This document shows, in pieces, positions 47,901-58,760 of a stretch of DNA of 64,000 nucleotides; the first letter of the stretch is position 1, and each line of letters begins with the position of its first letter. Under the pieces are notes generated by a model. It was not told where the DNA came from and searched no databases. It worked only from the letters and a program-made list of their open reading frames with translations. Position numbers and translations under genes: made by a program. Location: positions 14,904,175 through 14,968,174 of the forward strand of contig BSYO01000006.1 in NCBI GenBank assembly GCA_033239525.1, given 5' to 3'. This stretch comes from Nepenthes gracilis (lineage: Eukaryota; Streptophyta; Magnoliopsida; Caryophyllales; Nepenthaceae).

Positions 47901-48637
47901 GGTGAAGGCTCTTTTATTTGAAGAGGCCTTTGCTCCCTCCTATGTTTCCTTTTGTGAATTGACGGTGCTAGCGGAGCATCTAACCCCTCTAGTATAGGCC
48001 TCCATTTGGCCTGAGTAAGGGACTCGGCCAGCAGCCATTGGTTCTTCTTATTCTTATTGATGGAATCGGCTTTTTCATTAAGAAGATCTGTCAATACCTT
48101 GACCAACTCCTTCTCAAACTCTATTATTTTAGTATTAAAAAATATAGAGACATGGCGCCATTCGTTGGAGAGTTCCCATCCGGAGGGAATCACTGAATAA
48201 AAGAACCGGTCCTTCCACGTTAAGTTAGGGTTTCCCCCACTCAACTCAAAATTAGGCCATAGAGAGATCAAAATCCAATCAGCTCCATGATAAAATCAAA
48301 TAATTACTTTCACGGACTTGGTGTCTAATACCAGGCCATGAATACGAGCAAAAATGCACAAATAAACTAAATATCTAACTATGTTAAGTAGTAATCTGGC
48401 TACTAGAATGTGGAGGGCTACCATTATTTTGTACAACTCCATCGCCAAAGAAAAACGGAGACCGCCTTTCAGATGAGTCTTGTAGAAGGTGATGTGACCT
48501 TCTGGTAGAAAAGGGGCTCTACCACTGACTCGAGGTAGGAGGTACACCAATGAGTTCAGAATCCTATACCAAACTCGAAGGTAGTCGACGTCGCTGGAGG
48601 TAAGGACCGACTGAATATCATTGATGCTGGGAGCCAT
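47901..48637 (-). pseudogene. Tat antisense ORF, N-terminal part (putative gypsy-type transposon ORF)
   Basis: Starts at ATG 48637 (minus), MAPSINDIQSV, and runs in one frame to 47901 with one TGA near 48294-48299. Visible: a predicted N-terminal globular domain with LPRVSGRAPFLPEGHITFYK and a later LTWKDRFFYSVIPSGWELSNEW block. This arrangement resembles the plant family labelled putative gypsy-type transposon (Pfam Transposase_28), seen antisense or upstream of gag in large gypsy elements. No enzymatic motif is visible and its role is unknown. It lies between Tat pol and the Tat polypurine tract at 49106, in opposite orientation to pol. Confidence 0.7.
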
Positions 48638-49105
48638 TGAAGAAGAAGGGTTTCAGAGATGAAGAAAGTGGCGAAAGGATTTTGATTGAAAGCCAAGAAA
48701 TGAAGGATTTTAGAAAATGTGGAATTGAAAATTTTGGGCCTATTTATTGCCAAGGCTTGCAAGTTGAAACGATGCCATTGAGATGAAAATTCAAAAATAC
48801 ACACCTCATCATAATAATGATACGTGTCGGTACCCCATAGGCTTTACAGCACATCAAATCACCCGATGTTAGTAACAATGCTGGTGCGTTTCCAAGAACG
48901 GCATAGGACATGAAGAGGCTCACATTTAATGCTACTATTGACGGCATGGATAAAATCTGTCAGATTAATAGCCCTCGTCTGATGAAACCCTTCGAATTGA
49001 ATATCCTCGTCCAGCTAGCCAACGAAGCCCATCGGACTAAGAGCACGGTTTTAGACAAATGACTACCCTCGACATCATACCAGAAGGTTGGATTTCAAAA
49101 TTCCT
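48638..49105. other. Tat 3' non-coding region
   Basis: No gene recognised. It lies between the antisense ORF start and the polypurine tract and probably holds the promoter of the antisense ORF. Short ORFs here have no recognisable domain. Confidence 0.5.
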
Positions 49106-49119
49106 AACATGGGGGCTAG
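49106..49119 (+). other. Tat polypurine tract
   Basis: AACATGGGGGCTAG, directly followed by TGATGGG, the usual polypurine tract and LTR start of Tat elements. It is in the same orientation as pol at 12697-18860, which ties the two ends together as one element. Confidence 0.65.
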
Positions 49120-49400
49120 TGATGGGTATAATTACCGATGGCCCAAGGAGAATAATTCACCCAAAGATTTGGCCTATAAAATATGGAAGCCTACTCGGCA
49201 CATGCGGCCTAAATCAGTGGTTATACCCATTGAATTTATTTGAACAATTCGCTCCTTGAATGAAGATAGAATCAACACCAACGATTGAAATGGTTTCTCT
49301 CTCTTATATTAAATCAATGGTCTCAGGTGCCGATTGGAATCGCCAACTGAGTGGCATCTTATCTACCCAACGGTTTCTTAGATGGTTAATAGGAAAAGTG
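49120..49400 (+). mobile_element. Start of the Tat 3' LTR
   Basis: Starts TGATGGGTATAATTACCGAT, then a TATA-like CCTATAAAATATGG at about 49168 and a CTCTCTCTTATATTAAATCA stretch near 49300. The matching 5' LTR is not in the window, so the right border is unknown; I give only the part with LTR character. Confidence 0.5.
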
Positions 49401-49869
49401 ACTGCTTCCCTAATTTCTTAAAACCCCCATTTCTAACAAGAAAAGAGGACGATGCTCAAACAAATGAAAGACAAATTCTAAGATGCTAAAAGCGCACATT
49501 CTTTCTCTCACTAAGACTCTTTTAGAAAAGTACAAACCACAATAAAATTATTTTAACAAGTATATTCACTTACATCCTTTCATTTTTCTTTTATCGAATA
49601 ATCATTCTGATTTGAGTATCAAAAAATATATCGAAAAGTGAGTCCCACCAATTCTTTAATTGTACTTTAATGTGTCACACGGGACTCAGATTAAGAGCGT
49701 ACGGATATTGAACCCACTTCAAATTCAACAGACAAACCTTGACTGTCTAATTCGTACTACAATTCAGATCCGATGATGCATCAATATTATTTCTGAACAG
49801 AGGGATATAAACATAAATTAACAATTATTACCCTTAACATTCCCTCAATTTTCCTTAAAAAGGAAATAA
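49401..49869. other. Non-coding DNA between Tat LTR and Harbinger element
   Basis: No ORF or repeat recognised. It may be the rest of the Tat LTR or older flanking DNA. Confidence 0.4.
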
Positions 49870-50823
49870 TGATACGTTTGATTATTAGAATGGAATAAGA
49901 TTAGAATAGAATAGTTATTCCCAGGGAATAAAATAGAATGGGAATAAAGTTAAAAATTATTATTCTTATATTTGATTATTGAAATAAAATAAGTTAAAAA
50001 TTAGTATTTTAATATTTAATTTGTAAAATAATATGAAAAATAAGGTAAAAATTTATCATAATAATTTTTTTACTCTTATTTAATACAAAAGATATTCTTT
50101 TTCCTTATATATATATATATATATATTATTGTAAATTATTATTTAGTATATATAAAATACACATTTAATAAACATTTGATATAATATATATAATTGAATA
50201 TTTAATTATGTAGATATAACTACGTGTATATATATATATATAATTTGATATAATTATGTATTTTGTAATTTCAATGCTGGAACAATAATCTGGAATACAA
50301 TTTTAACAACATAAAATCTAGAACACAAATTATTCTACTGCCCACCTACTACAACATAATTCAACAATATTTCAGCAACAATCTAGAACACAGTATTTAA
50401 TGAAATATATATTTCAACAATCTAAAATCTAACAAAATCTAAAACAATAAATTTCAACATAAAATATACATGTTGAAACACAATTTGAAATATACATTTC
50501 AACAACAGATTGTTTGAACAAATCTAACAAAAAATATTAGCAATGATTAAAATTCTTATATGTTTTATAGTACAAATTATTTAATGAAATTCAATCTTTG
50601 TCCCAGTGGAAGATTAAACAAGTCCGACATAAGTGTCAGATCATGTATATATTTTATATACACTATATTCTTTTCACTCGTGGATAATGAATGAATTTCA
50701 AATAATATAGTATATAATTGCGCCGTCATTTACTCATGTGTGTTGGCTTCTAAGCTTTTACTCAGCATTTCACTGAGTTTGTTCATTTTTATGTTCAATG
50801 TATCAGTTGCTTCGATAATATAA

Positions 50824-52125
50824 TCAAATAGTATTTTTCACATCTATAATAGCCTTCCGTTTCATTCCATTGGACGTCACCGATGCAGTTAAAGTTGTTG
50901 CATGTTGTACACTTTGACTAGAAGAATCATTAGTGCCAATTAAATCTTCAATCTCTATTTCTTTAATATCATTCACGCTTAATTGTTCGTTATTCAGTTC
51001 ATTATTCTGAAGCGCTATAAGAATGTCCTCGACAGTCAGTACATCTACCTCTATTGTACAGTCTTTGCCATAAATTATTGACAAATCTTCAAAATGTAAA
51101 AATAAATTCTTTCTCCAAACAACAGCTCCATTGTGACTCTGTATTAATAAGATATATATTGATTTAAATTTAAACAAAATATCATATAAATATGATATTA
51201 ACTGCTATTAATAGAACATAACAATTTATACAGCAGTTAAAACTTTAAATAACAAAGCAGTTTAAACATAAATTTATATAACTAAATGAATTTTAATCTA
51301 CTTAATAAGCAGTTTGCCAGCATAAATGAGCCGCATATGTTGCCTGCATATGTTTTAAACAATTCACAGTATTAACGAATTTTAATAAGCAGTTTAAACT
51401 GCTTTGGGCATCATAAATTGCCAGGACAACTCTGTGCTTTCGGGCATCATAACTGCTTTAAATTGCTTCAAATTGCCAGCATATCAATTTTGAAGATGCA
51501 GTTTAAACCGCATCACAATAACACAATTGGATTCCGAGTGTCAGTTCGAATATGCATTTTCAAGATGCAGTGTAAACAGTAGCAAGCTTCCAGGGAATTT
51601 AAAGCAGAATACCTGGATTTCCTGCTGCTTTAAACTGCTACTTAAAGTAGTTTAATAGAATGGGTATTTTAATAATACAATTTTCTGTACGCATTCCAAA
51701 CACAATGGGCATTTTCCAAAGCAAAATATATATGCAAATTTAGATTAAATAGCCAAAACTTACCAATATGTATGCATTATATGCATACTGTTCTACAATA
51801 ACTATTTTTCGTACATCATTCCACCTAAATCCGAAAGTGTTCGTATCCCTTACCATATCATATACAATACTCCATTCCCTTTTCAACGGCTTTATTCTAG
51901 ATGCAATGTGTAGAATTGTTTTCAAACACAAATTTAGCAATTTTTGTTGTAAAATCCTCTCTAACTCATATAAATAACTTGACTTGAAACCATTGTCAAT
52001 ATTATGTATACCAGTGTTATACAATTTGACCATACTAGTAACAAGAATATTATATTCATGAACCTCCCATCTTCTTTTGATATCCTTATCAGATTGTGAT
52101 ATATTTAATTACATTGATCTGTCAT
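50824..52125 (-). pseudogene. Harbinger Myb/SANT-like protein, two exons
   Basis: Exon 1 (about 52125-51764) reads IKRRWEVHEYNILVTSMVKL ... GFKSSYLYELERIL ... SRIKPLKREWSIVYDMV ... GFRWNDVRKIVIVE, a Myb/SANT-like DNA-binding domain. Exon 2 (51137-50824) reads SHNGAVVWRKNLFLHFEDLSIIYGKD, then an acidic Ser-rich tail. Between them lies a 626-bp intron with GTAAGT at its 5' end (51763) and ACAG at its 3' end (51138); the join is in frame. The family partner protein helps Harbinger transposase bind the ends and enter the nucleus. The initiator appears lost (ATA where ATG is expected, near 52112). Exons are otherwise free of stops. Confidence 0.8.
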
Positions 52126-52271
52126 AATTATGATTAAGTGAATCCAAGAAGTAGAAATCGAAAAAGTTAGGCACCAACTCAAGCATATTTGTCATTAATA
52201 ACATAATTAATGATATGGAATAATAACTATATATTTGGTACTACTCAAAGCGAATATGTCAAATGTATCAT

Positions 52272-53424
52272 TCAATTATATTCCCTTTCGTTAAATATAG
52301 TATTTGCCAAATTATTTCTAAATGCAGTCCAACCATCAGTATGATCTAGTTGTGTTATCATATCAACATCTTCATCTAACAAATCCTCCTGAGACATGTT
52401 ATTATATTCATCCTCAATAAAATTATAACCCATTTCATTTCAAATAAAATTCTGTAGTAGACAACAAGTAATGATAACTCAATTGTGTGTTCTGACAAGA
52501 TAAAATGATAGGCTTATAAAGATCTCCCACCGTATTTTTAACAATCTAAAACACCTTTCATTAACATTACAAGTAGCGGCATATTTCATATTGAAAAATT
52601 TCTCAACCGTTCTTGGCTGATAGCTTTGACGACATTCATTTAAATAGTATCTTTACCTTCTAAATGGTACAAGAAATCATTACAATTTCTATATTCCGCA
52701 TCAACTAAGTAGTAAATACCTAAACGAAAACATGCGATATTATTACATAAAATAAGTTTATTGTAAAACATTATGAATGATTCGATGATCTAAGATATTA
52801 CCATTTAAAACTTTTAGTCTATACCTTTTATTTAGAGTATCTCATAAAATTTTAAAATCTGCTACAGATCATTCCCAACCAGGGAGAACATATATAAATT
52901 TCATATCATGAGTACATACTGTTAACATGTTTATGACTATATCTCCCTTACGAGTTCAATATCTAGGTTTACCTACAGTAAGTACCCTTATTTTTATGTA
53001 TGTTCCATCCAAAATGCCTATACAATTTTACAACTACACATCAAATTAGAATGTGTTATCTAGTACATTTGCCACGTAGATATACCAATAAATATAAGTA
53101 ATAATTATCATACTGAAACCACTTCCGTGGCTCGTCTGTACAGTTCTCAAAAATTGATTTCGGCTATTTAAATAAGTGTGCTCGTATTCATATTGTTACG
53201 GCTAACATATTATTAAATACTATACTCACCATCTTATTCGACCTCTGAAAATTATGTGCAATTACCATATTTTTCACATAATGCACAAAAATGTGCAAGT
53301 ATAGTGCAACTTTCTCATCAACTAGCATGTTTTTCGATTGATGAAATCTCCTAATATTTTTTAACATCTCACTTAGTTTAAGAAACGCAGGCTTACTCAT
53401 TCTCAGCATGTTAATACAATTAAT
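52272..53424 (-). pseudogene. Harbinger DDE transposase (HARBI1-like nuclease), broken
   Basis: The N-terminal part is open at 53409-53188 (LRMSKPAFLKLSEMLKNIRR ... VALYLHIFVHYVKNMVIAHNF). The core follows in shifted frames: ILDGTYIKIRV with the first catalytic Asp at about 53020, FIYVLPGWE at about 52890, YLVDAEYRN with the second Asp at about 52710, and the NVNERCFRLLKIRWEI block with the Glu at about 52560. The C-terminal end FRNNLANTIFNERE stops at 52272. At least four frame breaks and stops. It would cut and paste the element; this copy is inactive. Confidence 0.85.
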
Positions 53425-55155
53425 ATCATTGCCATGTATGATTTGGTTATTGTATTCTCTTTTTTTATAAAAGTCAAATTTGTTAGATCATATAATTATA
53501 AGTTTAAGCTGTCCAATAATTGAGATTGCACATAAAACACATAAAAACCATCAAATAGTAAGACAAATTTTAATCCATTACATTATAATGACCATTATCT
53601 TCTTTTTCTTCTCGTTAGAGCAATTAAAGCGTAATTTATCTATGAACTGTAATAACAAATTATAATATATACAAATATAATAAATAGAAGTTGTCTACAT
53701 AAATACAATGCTCAACAACAGTTCAAAGTAAGAGGAAGCAGAACCAGAAGTAGAAACAGAAATATAGAAACACAAAAATACCAACAAAAACTCAGCAAAT
53801 ACAATATATATAGTAGAAGCAAAAACACATAAACAACAAAATTTAGAAGCAAACAACAGCAATATAATGTTTTTCAAAGGTACTCTACTTCTCAAGCCTT
53901 TTATTCATATCTATATCTATTTGATAAGAAATTTGTACTCCTTGCTTGTCTGTTTTTTCTGCAAACAATCTACAGTTGAAGGGTCCAACATATGTAGGGA
54001 ATTATGGATTCAAATATCATCAAGGATATCTCAATTTGCATAACACATTGCATAGTTCTTAAATGTCGACGTTAGAACGGAGGAAAAGATTATACAAATT
54101 GTTTAGAAATGATAGTAAATATGCAACTACATATAATTTTTAGCATTAAAAATATGAAATGGTAGATATATATTTCATAAAATTTGGTAGGATCCTTTAA
54201 ATTCGATGCTAAAGTGGGCACAAGTTTTTCAAAGGTACTCTACTTCTCAAGGCTTTTATTCATATCTATATCTATTTGATGCGTAATTTGTACTCCTTGC
54301 TTGTCTATTTTTTCTACAAACAATTTACAGTTGAATGGTCCAACATATGAAATAGTGGCACTAGTAACAGAAACATAAATCTAGAACGAATTAGGGCTGG
54401 AAATGAATTTCCAGACTAGAAACAGACACATAAACAAAGGCACCGGAAACAAACTGGGGTTTAGCACAACCTCGAAAATCAAAACCCACAATTGAAATGG
54501 GGTTTCGCACATCCCAAATGCAAATTTATTGAGAAATTTCTCATAAATCTATAACAACAGATGGCGAAATCGAACTAGGATTTTGTAAAAATAAATTTAT
54601 TTATGGAGAAAAGTCGAACTCTCGAACTACAAATTTATTGATAAATTTCTTACCTTTCGCAAAAAATGTAATGTGAAGCGATCGAAGTATTGCAGAGAAG
54701 TCAAACTCTTAAACGTTTTAATGAAGAACGGTAGAAGAAATGCATAGAAGACAGATGAATTCAAAAGGTTGACAAAAGACGAAATAGGGTTTCAAGTGAG
54801 AAAGATAGCGGTGTAAGCAGAGGAAGAGAATGTAGCGAGAGAGGATGGTGGAAGCAGCAAAGGAGTAAGGTTTCTATTCCTAAATCGAGATCGACGGAGA
54901 GAATGTTGACAGATAATGAAGCGAAACAGAAGGAAAGGATACAAATAAGGGCATTTCCAAAATATAAAAAAATTAGTGCAAGAATAATTATTTTTAACTA
55001 TCCGAGAATAACTAATACCAATAGTAAGATGGTAATAGTTATTCCTTAAAATTTGAGAATTTTTATTCTTTTAAAAATATTTATTCCTTATCAAAATGTA
55101 ACTAAATAGTAGAATAAATATTTCTTAAGGAATAATGTAAAAATAAAAATTTTAT
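53425..55155. other. Non-coding right part of the Harbinger element
   Basis: AT-rich, no coding signal. Contains the 125-bp direct repeat described separately and the right inverted terminal repeat at the end. Confidence 0.6.
53870..54349 (+). repeat. 125-bp direct repeat inside Harbinger
   Basis: Copies at 53870-53994 and 54225-54349 begin TTTTTCAAAGGTACTCTAC and end GTCCAACATATG, with few differences. They are 230 bp apart. Confidence 0.9.
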
Positions 55156-55176
55156 TTCTACCAACCAAATGCGATG

Positions 55177-56514
55177 TAAAGTTCTTCTGCTGCATCCCAA
55201 TTACCGTCTAGTCTGTTTCCTTTCTGCCATTCAATGGCTCAAAATCTTGTTATAATGGGAAGATGGCTTTCTTTCCTATCAATAATTTTAAAAAATAAAT
55301 GAAAACAGAATATATAGAAAGGGATCTAAGATAATAAAAATTAAAATAGAATAAAATTTACACCAACTTCAAACACTTTTTATACAAATAAATATATAAG
55401 AAGATACGTAAATAATATTTTTTTATTATTAAATACCTTCTCAGTCAGCCAACAAGTCCAAAAGGTTCTTCGGTATCTACTGGCCCAACAGTCTTTGCCC
55501 TTGGATCCTTAATGGGCTTGGCGGACTCTTTTACTAGGCCCTTCTGTTGTATTAGACGTCAGAGCCTTCCATAATTTTGTACGGTCCACGGATCCTTCCA
55601 CTCAAATTAAATCAGTAATTTATCATTTAATTATAAATTAAAAAATTTTAAAATTAAAACAAAAATTACAGAAATATATACTCGATATCTTCCTAAAATA
55701 TTTTATAATAAAACGTTCAAGTTTCTATAAAAGTTACTTTTTTCAATATTTTTCAAGAAAGAAATAACGATTGAGTATTGGGTTCCCTTGGTCTCTGTGA
55801 GCACTAAATTACGATAAAAAAAAAAAAAGAGACAGAGGGGCCCAACTCACTCCGGACCGTCGGTCACCGAGGAGAGGGCCCACGTCCATGACCCACAGAT
55901 ACTTGCCTCTAGAGTCAAGGTCAAAATCGTCAAATCCATCCGTAAATCAAGTGGCCATGTGGCATCGTGTGATGCAAAATTATGATCTGACGTGCCGCTC
56001 TATAATAATGAATCGACGACAATGGTGGGGTGGCTTACAGCTGACCATTGCTCGTGTTTTGTGTTGCTGCTCTCTAATCTATTTTAATCGTCTAAATTTA
56101 ATATATTATTAATTATTTATTTAATTAAGTTACCTAACTGAAAAATATTTTACATATGTTTTCGAATAAACTTTATTAAAATCGAGTTTGGATCTAAAAT
56201 AATCAGATTTAGATAAAATTTTATAATTAATAAATTAAATCAAATCAAATACAACAAAATCATCCAAGATAGAAGATTTAACCATACCCGTCCATAAATT
56301 AACCAGGTTAATTTGGGCTAATTTTTAAATTTTTTTAAAAATATTTATTTAAAATTTATATTTCTATAAAATATAGTAAAAATATATGACATTTAGAAAT
56401 CATAATATTTAAAATAAAATATTATATAAATGCATGCAGTAATAAAGACTTTTTATATAAAAAATATTAATTATATAAAAATATAACATCTCAAAATAAT
56501 TTTTAAGCTTATTA
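55177..56514. other. AT-rich DNA without recognised gene
   Basis: Between the Harbinger element and the plus-strand chromovirus. The stretch 55440-56080 is less AT-rich and resembles ordinary plant intergenic or upstream DNA (for example CCCAACTCACTCCGGACCG), but no exon, promoter or RNA is convincing. The ORF 55888-56112 matches nothing I know. Confidence 0.5.
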
Positions 56515-56639
56515 TGTAACGACCCAAAAATTTTAAAAGGAAAAATTTTAATTATCAAGTCCGGTCAACGCAATTTGACCGAAAACGAAAATAAGAATAG
56601 TACACGGCTTAAGATGGAATCAAATTAGGCCTTAAAAAC

Positions 56640-57060
56640 TCCGGATTTTCTGGATAAGAAGAAGTCCGGATTTCATTGGTGAAATTCTAATCCGGATTTC
56701 TGGATGAAAAAGAAGTCCGGATTTTCTTGATAAAATGAAGTCCGGATTTCCCTTGGTAAAAAGAACTCCGGATTCCGTGGGGAACAGAAGTCCGAATTTT
56801 CCTTGAAGAAAAGAAGTCCGGATTCCCTTAATAAAATGAAGTCCGGATTTTCTTGGGTAAAAAGAACTCCGGATTTTCCTTGGTAAATGTGTCCTGGATT
56901 TCGTTGGAGAAAAGAAGTCCGGATTTAATGAAAATGAAGTCCGGATTTCCTTAGTAAAAACACTCCGACTTCCGTAAAAGAAGTCGGATTTGCTTGAAAG
57001 AAAACACTCCGGATTTTCGAAGTAAAAAGAAGTTCGAATTTAATGAAAACGAAGTCCAGT
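56640..57060 (+). repeat. Degenerate GAAGTCCGGATTT array, part 1
   Basis: About 14 copies of (A/G)A(A/C)TCCGGATTT(C/T) with spacers of 15-25 bases, in the U3 of the plus-strand LTR. The array LTRs contain the same CCGGA and CGGAG vocabulary in antisense. Confidence 0.8.
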
Positions 57061-57120
57061 CCTGTAAGCCGGAATACTGTAGAGATGAAAAGCCGAAGTT
57101 AAAGTAGAAGAAGGAGAAAT

Positions 57121-57207
57121 CCGGTCAACGAAAAATGTTGACCGGAGAAATGTGAACAAATGAATAGAAAGGAGATAGAAATCCGGTCAACGCTCGATTG
57201 TTGACCG
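57121..57207. promoter_or_regulatory. Two W-box inverted repeats upstream of the LTR TATA box
   Basis: CCGGTCAACG ... TGTTGACCGG at 57121-57146 and CCGGTCAACG ... TTGTTGACCGG at 57182-57207, about 225-310 bp upstream of the TATA box. They correspond in position and sequence to the pairs in the array LTRs although the LTRs are otherwise diverged. Confidence 0.6.
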
Positions 57208-57429
57208 GAAGTTGTTTTGATGAAATAATGAAGTCCGGTCACAGAAAATAAGGAAGAATATTGGGAAGGAGCGACCATCAATAAATTGGCTATTTCCGAG
57301 ACTTATTGGAAAACGACCCTCCTTGGAAATGTAAGATTTATAAATATCACATTTTGGAAAATGTAAAATTATAAATGATACCATTGGGAAATAGGAAAAT
57401 CATAAATGATGGCCACCAAAACCTAGGGC

Positions 57430-57437
57430 TATAAATA
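57430..57437 (+). promoter_or_regulatory. TATA box of the plus-strand LTR
   Basis: TATAAATA in the context GGGCTATAAATAAGGGC, the same context as in the array LTRs on the minus strand. Confidence 0.7.
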
Positions 57438-57849
57438 AGGGCTTAAGAGCATTAGGATAAGGCACCACTAGAAATCTCAGTAAAGAAGAAGACAGAAAGC
57501 TAAGGAAAAAGTAGAAAGGAATTCAGGCAAGATACTCACCCCTATTTCTAAAACTCATGTTTAATTATGTTGCTATGAAAGTATATAATGTTCTGTATGA
57601 AGTATGCCTTTATTGTTTTATGATTTATCGTTCTAAAATGCATATTTAAAGGAAATTCTGTTACGCATGATATTAGATTTATTCTGTTTATGATTATGAA
57701 TTTTGATAACTGCATGTTTACGGAAAAGAATTTAGGTCTTAGATGGAACAAGACCTCCTGCTATTGATATCTAATATATCTCTGAATTTAAGATAAAAGA
57801 CTTCTGGCATAATGACAGAAAATGATTTAGAACACTGGCATTTTAGAAA

Positions 57850-58760
57850 ATAAGTACTCCGTCCAGTTTGAATAAAGAACTCCGTCCAAAAGAACTCCGG
57901 CCTTTTTATGAACAATGTACTCCGTCCTCTTTTGAAAAGTACTTCGGTTTTAAAGAAGAGGAACTCCGGCCTTTACACCTTTAAAAAAATACTCCGTCCT
58001 GTTGTTTTGAAATGAACTTCGGCCTTGATAAAAGCAAACTTCGATTTTTACTCCGGCTTTGTAAGAAAAGAACTCCGGCAGTAATAAATGAACTTCGGCT
58101 TCAGGAACTTCGGCCTTTCGTTTGAGAGGAACTTTGGAAATTTAATAAACAAGACTCTGTCCTTTTTATTGGAAAAGAACTTCGAATTTAAGAACTTCGG
58201 ATTTTGACAGAAAGCACTCCGAATTTAGAACTTTGGATTTTAACAGAAAACACACTCTGGATTTAGGAACTTTGGATTTTGACAGAAAGCACTCCGGATT
58301 TAGAACTTCGAATTTTAACAGAAAATGCACTCCGGATTTAGAGCTTCGGATTTTAACAGAAAGCACTCCGGATTTAGAACTTAGGATTTTAACAGAAATG
58401 CACTCTCGATTAAGAGTTCGGATTTTAACAGAAATCGGACTCCGGATTTTTACAGCTTCGGAAATTTAACTCCGGATTTGAGAGCTTCATTTTAAAATAA
58501 AATGAGCTTCAAATTTTAGAGCTTGGATTTTGAAAAGAAAAGCACTTCGAAAGAACTCGGCCTTCTATGTGAAAAAGAACTCCGTCCTACTGTAAAAAAA
58601 GAGACTCCGGCTTTTTACTCCAACTTTTTCTCCGGCTTTTGATAGCAACTCATAACTCCGGCTTCTATGTAAAAGAACTACGGTTATGTAAAAGAACTCC
58701 GGTTGTTAAAAGAATTTTGACTTTGTAAGGCACTCCGGCATTAATAAAAGAAGTCCGGCC
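57850..58760 (+). repeat. Degenerate CTCCG(G/T)-motif array, part 2
   Basis: More than 30 copies of AA(A/C)TCCG(G/T)C or ACT(C/T)CGGATTT spaced 10-30 bases, downstream of the TATA box. A regular block of about 36-bp units (GGATTTTAACAGAAAGCACT-type) lies at 58195-58450. Confidence 0.85.

Larger units (their letters stand above)
49870..55176 (-). mobile_element. PIF/Harbinger DNA transposon with TAA target duplication
   Basis: A 5307-bp unit flanked by TAA at 49867-49869 and 55177-55179. The ends are imperfect inverted repeats (about 21 bp): left TGATACGTTTGATTATTAGA and, on the minus strand, right CATCGCATTTGGTTGGTAGA. Three-base T(A/T)A duplications and these termini are typical of PIF/Harbinger. 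It carries the two expected genes, a DDE transposase (52272-53424) and a Myb/SANT-like gene (50824-52125), both on the minus strand. Between the genes and the right end there is AT-rich DNA with a 125-bp direct repeat. It lies outside the nested retrotransposon stack. Confidence 0.88.

Noticed and set aside
49120..49345. Complete short LTR with a primer site (GGTGCCGATTGGAA) following it at 49326
   Set aside because: The primer-like match is weak and no Tat gag or leader follows. I kept only the LTR start, which has a convincing polypurine tract.
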